A stretch of 64,000 bases of DNA from Siniperca chuatsi. Taxonomy: Eukaryota; Chordata; Actinopteri; Centrarchiformes; Sinipercidae. Location: positions 15,719,167-15,783,166 of the forward strand of contig NC_058043.1 of the NCBI RefSeq assembly GCF_020085105.1, written 5' to 3'. The notes beneath the pieces were generated by a model. The model ran no database searches and was not told where the DNA came from. It saw only the letters and a list, made by a program, of their open reading frames with translations. The translations under genes were made by a program, and so were the position numbers. Shown here one piece after another: positions 35,601 through 48,900 of this stretch; positions within the stretch are counted from its first letter, which is position 1; every line of letters starts with the position of its first letter.

Positions 35601-38600
35601 CAGTCACCAGACTGGACATCAGTCTCCCTCACCAGCAATATTAAAAATTTGTTTCTACACTTGCTACATAAAATTTACTGTGTTGTGTCAACACTTACTG
35701 GCTATAGCTAGTTGTAGTTGTAGAGCTCCATATAATGGAAAGCCCTGTTGTGTTTTATAAGTACTGAATCCTCTTACAAAATCTGTAACACAAATAGATA
35801 CTTGTTGAGTCAGATAAAAGAATAAAAGAGTTTAACGGTATTTGACGCAGAGGTGACTTTCTCTACTTTTGATACATAGATTGAAATTTGAAAGTATGTT
35901 GGATTTCTCCAAATATACTCAGTTGCCAGTTTTATTAGGTACATATAGCTAAAATGAATGTAGTCTAATACAACAGGCCTGAAATAAATCTTTCATGAAA
36001 ATCATAACGATCATGCTTTGTTGAAACTGTTTTAGAGAGGTGTTGTATCAGCTTGATGGACATTTTGGATGCTGTAGTTTCTAATGTTTAGAAACTGAGG
36101 GTATACAGTAAATGTGTTAATTGCAGAAAACCAGTATTGGTTCTGCCTATGATGTCTCATGTGAGTGACTTTCTGTCCTCATCCATTATTACTCCTCCAG
36201 CTATTATTGATATACAGCGACTGAAAAGAATCCTAGGCTAGGGATGCACCGATTGTGAAATTCTGGGCCGATGCCGATACCTATGTTGTTTGTTGTTGTT
36301 TATTTTGTTTTTGTTGTTATGAAATCTTCATTATAAAAAATAACGGAACTGTTTTAAAGTCATTCAGCCCTTCATAACACTATCTCATACAAATTTATGA
36401 AACAACGTTTAATATAACCTTCTTTCACATTTACTCTTTTTTTGAAAAACAACTGCTTCAAAAGCCTTTTAACAAAATTTTGCCAGCACTAAATTGATGC
36501 GACACAACAGATTAACATCGGCCACTGCCTTCGGTGAATGTCATCCTATTTGCCGATAGCAGTCAACAAGGCAAATATCGGCTGATACCGATGCTCGGCC
36601 GATATTCGACATAAACTCTCATGTCCATATTGACCTGTTCTGTAAGGCAGAATAGATATAAAAATTATATAAAGTTGTATGTCTGTTTATCGGTAGGACA
36701 CCTCTAACATGTGAATTCATTTTCATATAGTTTAGTAGATAGATAGGCCTTGGACCAAAGGAAAAAAAGCATTTAGCGAGTTCTGGATCTGGGATTTCTG
36801 CTATTAGACAACAAACAAGGTTGGACACTTGTTCAGTGCAGGTGAGGTTTGCAGCTGTTAGCTTTTTCTTTTCTGACTCTACAGTACATTTGCAAAGTGG
36901 TATTGGACTGTGGTATTTTGTTATTAAAAGAGAGCCGTGTAGTTATTTAAATACAGCTATGCAGATTGACTATAAGTTCAACAGGTAATAACCCCCCCCC
37001 CCCCCTGAGTGATTATCATTCATCCAGAATGCACCTTTACACAGATAATCTAGTCTTCTCTGAGAAGCAACATTGCCCAATGAAGGCAACATTCAAAGAG
37101 TGATAACCAAAATATATTGTGAAGCATATCCAGGCATTTTCCAGGCACATTTATTGAAATGTAAGCATTGAAATTTGTTTAATTGTTGGTTAATGTTGCA
37201 GGACTGAAAGGTGTTCAGGTTTCAGTGGCATATGAAGTGTCTTTAAAACTGCTGAAGTCACTTCAAGCATTTGTGCTGAAAGCAATTGAAGAGTCAGTTA
37301 AAATATAATTGCTGAAAGGAGTTGAAGCATCAGTAGAAGAATAAGACCTTAAATGATTTTAACCATATTTGAAATTTGTAAGTCAAATACCATGTAAACA
37401 TTACTTCATTATAAATAGTTAACTAGTGTATAAAATTCAACAATAATATTTAAATTAAAATGTGGCTCACATTTAACAGAAGCAGTCAAACAGCACAAAC
37501 AGTTCTAAATGGGTTTCTTTTAGTGAATAAAGGATGCTGTTGATGGCTGACACTTCGAATATCCCAAGTGGTGAGACCTTTTCAAACAAGCTCATCAGCA
37601 TTTAGCATGCCTGGCTTGTCATGGCAGAATGATTTCTGTCTGTCAGACACTTTGAGTCGCTGCCCCATGGTCAGGCCTGATATTTGCCTAGCCAGACCAT
37701 CGATTGGCCCCAGTGTTTTTCTTCAGTGCTTGGCTTTTTATTGGTAGGCTACATCACAGACGCCTTGGCATCTTGAGATTCGATTCGAGCATGGTGGCCA
37801 GGCCTTCAGACTAGATTGGGGACTGGGGTTGGAGGATAATACTGCTGACATTCACAGAGATCTAAAGGTTTGTGAAAGGCAGACGATGGAACATTTGTTC
37901 GCTTGAGGGCACTGAAGTTTCTTGCCAGCGCAGAGGTTCTGGGCTGAATATGAAGCAAGTTTTACTTTGTTCCTTAGAAATGGTCTTTTTTAGCAACTGA
38001 CACACATGGTAAAGTGATCAGAAAGTCTTCCTCAGCATGATAGAGAATGAAGCGTAATTTCTGGGACGTAAGGTGCTGCCTCTCACAGTTCGTATCAGTG
38101 TCGTCTACATGGGTGAGAGTGACGCAAAGCAGTGCACAGATGCTAGTCCGCAGGGCCTGTTAAACATGCAGACTTTTAGCTAACGTGACATACATCCCGA
38201 AAGGTCAGAAAAGGTCATGGGGTTTTTGTCATATGCTGGAAGATGGAAACCTGGTGCAATTGTAATTCTGGGGGTTTATAACTTTTGAATTATTCTTATC
38301 AAGAAGAAAGAGGACTTATGTATGCAAACATATTTTATTCTCATGGGTAGGGTTAGGCTTCATATAGGGGAGAAACTGAAGTTAAGTTTACAGCCCCTTA
38401 TGATGCTTTTCATGCAGAACTTGTTGAGTTGTATTCAAGTATTCAGAAGTGGTACATTTTTTTCGTCTGTTTCAGTTGTAACTCATGACACTAATGAGGT
38501 GCTGGGATCAGGCCAAGTTAAGATGATTTATTAGCAAACTGTCAACTTTTATAAAGTCTTACATTTCCATCTAAAAAATTACAACCTTGATCTTCCATGA

Positions 38601-41600
38601 GTTTCTGTCAGACAGGGACTTGAAAAGTCCAACCTGTATATGTCTATCTCATTTACATTCGGTCAAAAACCTTTTTGTTGCCACCCGCTGTGGCATCTTT
38701 CTTTCACTGACCCACTGAAGCCCAACTTTTCCAATAAATTGCACATGCATGGGGGAGGGGGGATTAAAATGCAAATCCAAGATACAAAGCATACACAACG
38801 GCATACACAATTCAACATGCTTCAAATATGGAATTCATTCAAAACATTTAACAATTCATATTAATAATAAAAACAAATTTATTATAATAATGTGATTCAT
38901 AGACCTGTGCTATGATAAACATTTTAAATCTCTGTTGATAAACTCCACCCTCTCTGTTTAGTACTGATGTTGATGAATAGCTGTTTTCATTCATTGGGCT
39001 CAGTTTTGTCACATAGGATAAAAAACAATTAGTTCTTAAATAGAAATGTGGTTTTGAATATCACATTTTTAAGACACCACGCTTAGCAGTAGAATTGACC
39101 CAAATTATAAATTTTTGGTTCATGGTCAGTGAAGTTTGACATATCCAACATATCATAAAAATAAGTAAGAGTCATCTCGCCAGAGTATGTACTGTATTTA
39201 CAAGTAAGATATGAACTAGTTGGGTATCATGCCTGTTTCTGTGTTATTGCTGAAGTCTCCATCTCAACAAGTTAGGTTGTTTTTCTTTTTATCCCCTCAG
39301 TCTGTCTATAATTTCTATGCTGTATGAACGGTCGTGTGTATCACACCTGTTAAATATCCCTGTTATCCTTCCTAATCCTTTGTTGTAGGTTCCTCCTGAT
39401 GTCTTGTAATCACAAACAACAGGCACTGTTTGGAGTTAAAATTATGTGAACTAACTGAGGAGTTTTGAAAATGAAAATAACTACTTAATTACTCTTTATG
39501 CAATAAAAATTAGAGTTGAACGCTTAAGATTAAAAAAAAAATGTGCTAGGTTTAAGACAGGTGTAATTTTTTCTGATTATGAGAGAAATGTAGTTTCAAT
39601 AAAATCTAATTAAATCAATATGGTATGTTATTTTATTTTTAAATAATTAATTATATTAATGTACAAACTCATTGGGCCTCTTTTGTCAAGTATGTTGCAT
39701 CACGATCCTACGAGCTAACACTTCCCACAGGATGCTCTGTGGAGTTTGCCTGTCAAATGTTCAAACATGACTTTCATCCTCCAGCAGCTGGGAATCTACT
39801 GTTGGTGTTAAATGTCACATCTACATGTGATTGATCTGATTTAAACTTTATCCTCTGTTGCACTGTCGCTCTGAATCAAGATCAGGCAGTAGGGTGTGAT
39901 TATAATATAAGAAGGGTAGTTATTTTTAGATATGGGACAAATTGTTTTGTGCCAGTGGCCATCTTATCAATCACTTAGGATGTGAAGATCGAGCAAATGC
40001 TTAAAAGATGTATGCTGTCTACTTTGATGGTATTACTCTGTGAATGTGTATCGTTAAATTTGCACCTTGGTTTGTCCTGTAGTTTGCAATGCTGAAACAG
40101 TGAAGATATGTCAAAAACAATGACTGGAGTAAATAACTGTAAATAACAACTGTTGTGGCTGTAGTCTTTTAACTCCCTTAAAATGAGATACAGAATACTT
40201 AAAGCACCGTCTTATTAGCTGCTGGCTGCAGTAGAACTACAATAACCCAAATCCGTCAGGAATCACACCAGCAAAACGTTCAGATTTTTAGAAATGTATG
40301 GAAAACCAGTTGGGATAAAAATAGAAATGTATTTCTTGCACTCAAAAACAACCTGGAAATATTTTAAACCTACTGCTGACACATTTGTGATTGGATGATT
40401 TAGCAAAGCAAAGTCCAGAAGTCTTTCACAAACTGTAGAAGTTTTAGCTCTATTAGGACTACATATTGCATTCATACAACTCTTTCCAACACTTGGTCAG
40501 TTTGTATCTGTGATGTGTTTGTGATATATAGAAGAAAAGAACACACACACACTCTTTCTCCTATGTCGGCTGAAATATTCCAACAATTTGGTCATGTATT
40601 TTATTGAGATAGACATGCAAATTAAATGAATTTGCTCCAGTGTCCTCTTGAGGGATTTTCTGAAAAGCAATCCAGGAGGCAATTTTGAACCATTCAAGTA
40701 TGAGTCTGACAACAGGGTGGGGGCACCTAACCAAGGTGCAGAGGTTTGGGACCTCAGTGAGCGAGTTAAAGAAAATGGGAAAGATAAAAAAAAAAAGAGG
40801 CTTAGGACTTAACTGCTTTATTCAGCTCAGTGACTTTCAAACAGTCCTTGTTCATTTGTCAGAGCTGAATAAGTCTTTGTAAAGAGTGTTGCTGCTTGAG
40901 TGACACCTGGATTGTTCGTACTGGCAGCGACTACTGTCACTCATTATGGCCTCAGCCCCTTTGAACTGCTTTTTTCCCCTCAGGGCTTTAGAATGAAATG
41001 TAGAGTGTTGTTCCATTGTCCCCTCCTCTATGTGAAGCAATAGGACTCTTAGAAAATGTCTGAAAAGATAGTACTATTGAGGAAACTCTATTGTGGTTCT
41101 GCAAAACAGAAAAGAGAAGAAATACAGCATTAATGTGAGGGATTCATTGGATATGTTTAGAGAAGTAACGGAAACGACATGAAGGGAAGGTAAATTGCTA
41201 GGGAGGGTAGGGTCGTATGCCTCTGATGGAGTGGTAATCTCCATAATCTTACAGATTACTGTCATTAACACACAGGCTACAGGAAGAGGTCAAATGTCGC
41301 TGTCCCCTGAATTACACGTTCTGTGTTGCCACTGAGTGCTAGTGTTGGCTTTGCAGTGCCCCTTGAATCACACATTTAAGTAGTTTAACAGAAGAATCTA
41401 AGAAAAGAGCCGACACACAATGTCAGCAAATGGCAACGTCGATCCAAAGGTCACTGTTTCAGTTTTTATGACTTCTAAAATTGATCAAATGTTGTATAAA
41501 GCCTTTTGTGGCTTTAGAAGGAGCTGCGTGAAATCTGATAAATTGCCACAAGTGTGTCAGTGTCGGTTGGGGCTGAAGACTACAAGTTTGTATATGGGGG

Positions 41601-44600
41601 GGAAAAAAACTGGGGGTGTGGAGTTAGAAGGAAGTGAGTTTACGAGACCTCTGGAGCCTGAATGTTTCGAGGCTACATTAGCCTCTACTAGCATAACACA
41701 CCTGAATCTCTGACCAAACTGTCATTGGTCTAGTTGTATTGTGGGTAATGTAGGCACCAGCTTAAGATAAGGAAGAAGAATGTGTGGAATTAAAAAGACA
41801 ATATCTCTTGTTCTGCTGCATCGATTTTGATCCCTTTTTTTAACTGTCCATGGTGAGTCCATTGTTATAAGAGTGCAGTTTTAGTCAGTGGAGTACTCTT
41901 TTAATATCAGTGTGGAAGCCAAACTTTTGGTGATAGTTCAATTCCATTTTCCAGTTTCTGTTTTTCTTTATGTTCAGAAAAACTGCAATGTCTTTTGGGA
42001 TAAGATAGAAGGCATGATCGTATGGTCCTGTTATCTGTAAGAGAGACAGTCTCTGTTCCCTGCAGCCACTGAAAGACTGCTGTCATTATCAACCATCAGG
42101 TGAATATTACCTTTGCTTAACTTGGTAGTGTCCCTGCAGCATTTAGCACCAAAATATGTCTTGGTTCTCAATTCTGAAAAGCTTGACTGAATACTCAAGC
42201 TTTGATGGATGTTATTTTTCTGTTCTGTTTGCTACATTTCTCCCTCTGCTGCAAGTATTATGTAAGACAAATATGCTGCACATGTCTTCATATTCACTGA
42301 CCCATGTCAACTGCAATCTGAACTCACATATGCCTTAGCAAATATGCCAGAATGACCCTGAAATGACAACTAGACTGAAAACAGAGCCAATTCTATACTC
42401 TTGTATTTCTACTTGTTCCACAGGATCAGTACCATCACCGAAAGTCCTGTATATACAGGCCAAATGTGTAGCTACACAGGCTCAGACAGTAAAACTTAGT
42501 TGGTAATGTTTATTTACATGCACACACAAACTTAAACATGTTGCAAACATTTTGTGTCCTCTACAGTGTGTATACCATGAAAGCCTCAAGCCTTTTGAAC
42601 TGCTGTAATTTGTAGATGTGTATTTTATTTTTTGAGACCTCACCAACACTGGAATGAGGAAAAAGCCTTGAATTTAGTTGTGGTCATCTTTGAGAGTTGA
42701 CAGTGCGGTTACCTTAAAGGAGTAACTCATACATTTAATACTGGTAGCCTGGCCATCTTATATACAGTACACTTGTCTCTGGCTACTTTTGTTTGTCTTG
42801 TAGATCTCCAGAGGCCAAGATTTCCAGCCTTTTAAGTAAAACAAACTTGCTCAACCTCCAGCAGCAATACATATTAGATGAGTTATGTAAAGAAAAGAAA
42901 ACCCATTTTATTAGGCTTCCTTTATTAATTCACATTACTTTTCAAGTATAACTTCTACCATGACCCACTGCTTTCGTTGGCTGTTGGTAGCAAATATCAC
43001 GCTTATGGTGTTGCATAGCAATTTTAAGTAGATTTAATGCAGATTTACTTTAGTGTCTTGTATGCCTTTTTATCAAATTTCGATCTGTGATTTATTGTGA
43101 TTAAGTTGGGGGCTTGTTTTGTGTGTATTTTGTCTATTTGTGTTGTGTTTTGTTATGCTGATGGTTGAATAGAAATAGCTTGAGTGGTGGGTTTAGAGTT
43201 GCTACTTTTCTTGCTCACCAGGAAATGGTAAATTATACTTAATATATCAAAAAATCACCGTGCAGATTATCTGAGTCCAGTACAATGGTTGGGAGCACTT
43301 ATGTGCCACTTTGTTCCATCGGCTGTTCACTGCTGACAGCAATGTTCAGCTCCTTTTGCCTTTCTCCTCGGGAGACAAGGAGCTATTGTCGAGGCAGAGG
43401 TTGTTGTTTATATCTGTCTCAGTACTCAGACTGATCATTTGTCGACTTCCTCTGAGAAAAAAAAATCTCTGTTTTTCCCTTCTATCTCCCTGTGGGCAGC
43501 AGATCTTCACTTTTCTCTATCAATTTTTCACTGTCTTTGTTTCATCGCTTTCTCTAAGGTACAGGGGGTGCAGTGCCCCCTGGGTTATTAACTGTCACTC
43601 TGAACTTTGCTTCCTTTAGACACACTCAAATGCTGGAAAATGTTAATAGTTTTGATTTATTCCATTAGGAATCCCTGTAACATATTTTTCTCACCACATG
43701 CATGAACTCTACAGCAGATAACTCATCGCTGGTCTGTACAGCTGAAGCCCACCTGAGAATGAATTGAAATTAATGTTCATTATGATTATTGCTAAAATTA
43801 TATGTTTTAGCACATAAACTAGAAAAATATTTTAAAAATGATGAAAGTTTGATATCATCTCAATTAAAATTCCAATTAGATGAGACTTTACTACTTCCTA
43901 CATTACATTTACATTACTTTGTGATTCTACATGAGCAGCATTTCTTCCACCCACTCAGCCTGTTGAACGGCTCTTCATTCCTACCTGTGTTACTGCTGCA
44001 TTTCGTGTCTAGCCTATCGTGTCACCATTATCTGTAAAAGGGCAATGTTCTGTGGCAACCTAGGCATGTTTTCAGTTTGACAGACTGCCTGCCTGCTGCT
44101 GTGGAGAGGGTATTCTTATCTGGACACTTGCAGTTTTGCTTTTCTCTGTTTCATACCTTTGTAGGTTGCATATCTTTGGGTTTTAGACTGTTGTTCAGAC
44201 AAAACCAAAAAAAGAAAGTTGACGATTTTTTAAACTGTTTTCTGGCATTTAAAATTATTAATTCGATTAATACTAAAAAAATAATTGACAGATCTGTCAG
44301 AAAGTAACTAGTAGTTGCCTGGGAAAAGCATGTCTTATTTCTTTGTGTGCTGGGAGTTAATGGCTCCTCGAAAGAACCACCTCTGGTAGCTCGTGCATAC
44401 AGTATAGGTTTTATTTGTGTCAGGCTTGACTTTGTTTTTTCTGCTTCTAACAGCACCAGCACTATTTTCCTTGTTGAAATCACTCCTCTGGTGCCCAAAT
44501 GTATTCACTACTGTGCCAGAGTGCCTCTTTGCGTGCTGGTAAAATATCTCTTCTTTGAGGCAGAGAGCTCTTTGGTGCTGTCTTCTCCATCAACACTTCC

Positions 44601-45896
44601 AGCTCCACACTGAAGAGAAATTTACTCTTCTTTTGTCTATCACTGAATTGCTGCTCATAAGGGAAATTGGAGTAAAACAGATTGGGAAAATGTACACTTA
44701 AAAAACATGGCTTTGTTAATTTGCAGCATAATTGTTTGGATATTTGCTGCTCCAATTAATTGTAGAGGCACATAATGTCTGTTTTATTTCATCCAGTTGA
44801 GAATTCCTCTATCACATAAAACATGCAAGTATTTAATCTGACATTTTTTGTCATATCAGAAAGAATGGTAGTGTTGGCATTTCTTGACATGACACAATTA
44901 TGGTAATTTTGAAGTTAAATAAATAATTTCAGTTTCAGTATCAGCAACTGATATCGATGATTTACATATTGCTCTCCATAAGGCTAAGTGATAGCTAGCA
45001 GTCGTTGATATACTGAAATATTTTGGGAAAACGACTTACATGATCATTGAGATACCTTTGTCTCTTCAACGGGTGTCTGAGTCTGTAAGCCTTAGCGGGT
45101 TGGGCTACATTACACCATGAGTGATGTGAAGGAGACTGTGTTGATGTGGTGTACTGTGAAAGAGACTTGGAGGACTTGGGGCTACCACAGTGATATCAGA
45201 ATGTCTTCATGAACCTCTGGCATTACAGTGTCTGTGCCTGCGCTAATGTCTGTGCCCTGAAATGCACTCTAATAATTTAATCATAACCGTTATTACACCT
45301 GTTAACACCTTAACATAGTCATTTTAATTACAATCAAATTCACAGTAAGCATACCCTGATTAATAGACCTAGATTACTTTCAAATCACTTCAATACTTTA
45401 GTCTGATTTCTTAATTTGATTTGATTAATTTGATAAGAATTATCGACACAAATAGCACTCCAGAAAAATTATGTCCTTGTATTTTTATTTTATTTATTTT
45501 TGGCACTGATATGTTGTTTCCAAGGCTACCACACATCCAGACTGTCAAAGAAGTCATGCAAACTAAACTCAAAATCATGTAAAATCTACATGACTACAGT
45601 ACTGCCTTAGTGTGGTTTTATTAGGAATTAGGTTATCAGCTCTTGTTTTAGAGCTCTAAAAAATACCCTGTACAGTTTCATTTATTTATCCAAGGGCACA
45701 TGTGATCTATTTACACAGGGGTCCTGTGCAGATGTTGTACCCCAGGCTAGGAACTTGGAAATAGAGTACACTAGCACATCCTCTTCTTCGTGTAGACTAT
45801 CCTTCACCAGTTCCCTCGGGACCTACTGCAGAGTGGCTACAAATACACAGCTAGCATGAGAAAGTGCTTGAGAGGTGAATAAAGGGCTGTGTGAAC

Positions 45897-45939
<43 letters not shown>

Positions 45940-48900
45940 TGTGATGTTTTTGGTAATCCCTTACACTAATTCCATTCATTTTAAATCCTTTGTTTCAGTA
46001 TAACAAATCACCATAATAACAAGGTTTATTTAACTGTGACATGTGAATTAGCTCAATAATTAGGCTTTCTATAACCCATTAACTGAGCTTCCATTGTGCC
46101 TTTGAATGGTTCCCCATGAAATAGCTTTGGCACGGGCTGATGTGTGCTTGAAAAGCATGTGAAGGGCAGCATCTACTCCTGAAGATGCTTCTGAGAACAA
46201 ATGAGGATGGGTTACTGCTGTTCTTTTCCATATTTGGACTTCATTTTGAAACACATTGGTATGATGTTTGTCAAGACTTGAAAACAAGCATACAGCAACA
46301 TGAAGCAAAGATGGATATATCCAGTTCTGTTTCAGTTTTTTTCTTCAAATTTTGAAACAATAATCACAGTGAGGTGAGCTCATATTCTGCTGGTTGAATA
46401 TGAAGAAAAAAATTACCTTATTATGACCCTGTAACTCTGGAAGTGCTCTGATATTGCAGGAGAAGAGTATGGAGACAATCAAGAAAAAATCAATAAGTAC
46501 ACTATCCACAACCCCCTACCCAATTACAAGAGCCTACTGTGCACAGTTTGTCTCAGTGATTCCACTACTGGTCTAATTATTTGCCTGCCCTCCGTCCCTG
46601 GTCACAGAAAAACTTACCTCACTGTATAACAAGGCTTACTGGGTTAGGTTGTTGTTTTACTCACCTAGCAGTGACTGCAAGTAATAGGTATAGGCTTCAT
46701 GTGTGGGTGCACAAATAATAAAGGGGGCCTCAAGTCTCACAATAAATAAATAAAAAATAACCCAGGACCAAATTGTGATGCTTCTGGCTTCTGTCCTTCA
46801 AACACAATAGACAGTCCAAGTCCTGCCCTGCTGCTGGGCTTGCCTCTGGTATTTTTGCATACACATATTATTTCATCTGCTTTTCTGTACACCTGAGGTA
46901 TGAGGTATATTGGGGTCATATTCTGGCCATATTCTTAGCTAAATTTGTATCGTCTACTGTACATGCAAATAAAATACTTAAACAAAATATAAACAATGAT
47001 CTTTAGGCATTCAACAGCTGTAGCTGTCAAGTTGCGGCCATTGAATGCAAAAAATATATTGTGGTTTTGTCTTCATTCATAGTTTAAGCTAAATGAAAGT
47101 CTCTTATTTTAAAATAGTACCCTTGTTATTAACGTCCTGGAGAACTTCCAACTCACGAAGCAATAAAAACAGCAAGTTATGTTTAGAGCACACAAGAAGC
47201 GTGAACCCTCATGCTGAATATTAGTCCATTGTGAATTAATTAACATACCATTATGCTTCACTCACTTGTCTGGCGTCAAAAAAGGGTGTATCAAGAAACC
47301 TAGGTACTTCAGTCACAAAATCAAAAACAATTTAATGTGGCAGGGAAAATAGTTTCAGAAGTCCTGACAAATGTAAGGTGCACTGCATTGACAAAGAGAA
47401 GAGTATACATTTTAAGAATTTAACCAATACCTCAATTTTAACAAAAAGAGCAGATTTTTATGATGTGGCAGGAAAAAAGCTTGTTTTCAAGTTACATAGC
47501 ACAAAGCAGCTGAGCAGTAGGCCCTGATAAGTGTTTTGTCCTACTTCCAGTTTTGTTTACATTTTGAGAAAGCCAGAATATGTTTTTAACCTGAAGTGTC
47601 TTTTGCCATCCTGAAGGACTCATTAGGTCCCATTATTGCTCTGCACCTTCACATAATTGCTGAGGTCTATGGGGCCATTTTGCAGGACCTGATGTATCCT
47701 AATTTCCATTGTTCCACCGTTTCCTCATGATGTTTCCATTTCCCACATTGTAAATAATATCCCAGTGACATTAGATCTAGGCCAGGACTCTATAAACAGC
47801 AACGCAAATCCAAAATTGTTGTTATGAATGCCAGTGTAAAACTGGACTATGTGAATCATCAGACCTAAACATCACTAATTCTTTACAGGATGTTGTGAAG
47901 CAAACAGATGTCCACTTTCTTCATCCCTTAATGAACTGTAGGCTGTCCCCCTGCAAAGGAAGAAAGAAGTGAATAAAGCACAAGCTGTTCAGTAAGAGGA
48001 AGAGTGACCCCTCTCTCCGTTAGGTGCTTCATATTCATTTTTAGTTAGGCGTTTCTATTATTGTCCTCTAGGGGTAAATGCAGTGCTTTTAAAACCCACC
48101 CTTGGCATATGATGCTTTTGTGCTTGGATCTTTTAAGTATGCCATTAGACTGTTGCTTCTACTCTTATTTGGTACATCTAGTCTGTAGTACTTATTTGTG
48201 AGCTTCTCTCCAATCCTTTGTTGAGTAACTTTCAGCACCAACTAGCCAAATCAAATTTCTTGTGCATCCATTGTACTCTGTAAATTAAAGCAAAGATCAT
48301 TCTGACAAATCAGAATTTACCAGTGAAATATTAACGCTGAACCCCTCTATGTAGCTACTGTTCCGACAGTGTGTCTGCGCCATACTTCATTTGACATTTG
48401 ATCATTTATTTAGTGTCTGAATCACAAAATAATACTTGTGTGTATATCCGTGTGCGTGTGCGCATCAATATGCAATATGTGGCAGTCCATGTCTGACTCC
48501 AGCTGATGAGCCAAGCCAATGAGGATACACAGATGGTTCTGAAGGAAATATGCACCAATAATTGATGTTGCTGAAACTGACAACGTTGTTCCTGCAGACA
48601 GCAGCGAGAGGAACGTCACCGCTGTCATAATTGGGCTGAGAGACAGATGGTGAGAAACATGATAGGCTAGAGTTTGAAAAGAAGTCAGCTGTCTCCCTGA
48701 AACAATCTGTCTTATGTGTGTCTGTTCAGTCTTACAAGCCTGATTATCAGATCCTACGTGTTGTTCCACTAAACAGTAACCTGCCTGTCACCACTTCCAC
48801 TTCGCTTGAAACTGGAACGTCAGCAAGGGGCACAGGGACTCCGTACTTGACTCTGTCAAGAAATGATAATCTGAACAGTTTCAACTCTCAGGGAGATGTC

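Noticed and set aside
41420-41713. 97-codon plus-strand frame starting MSANGNVDPKVTVSVF
   Set aside because: It lies in sequence that looks like a dispersed teleost repeat, ends in repeat-like text, and has no known domain.
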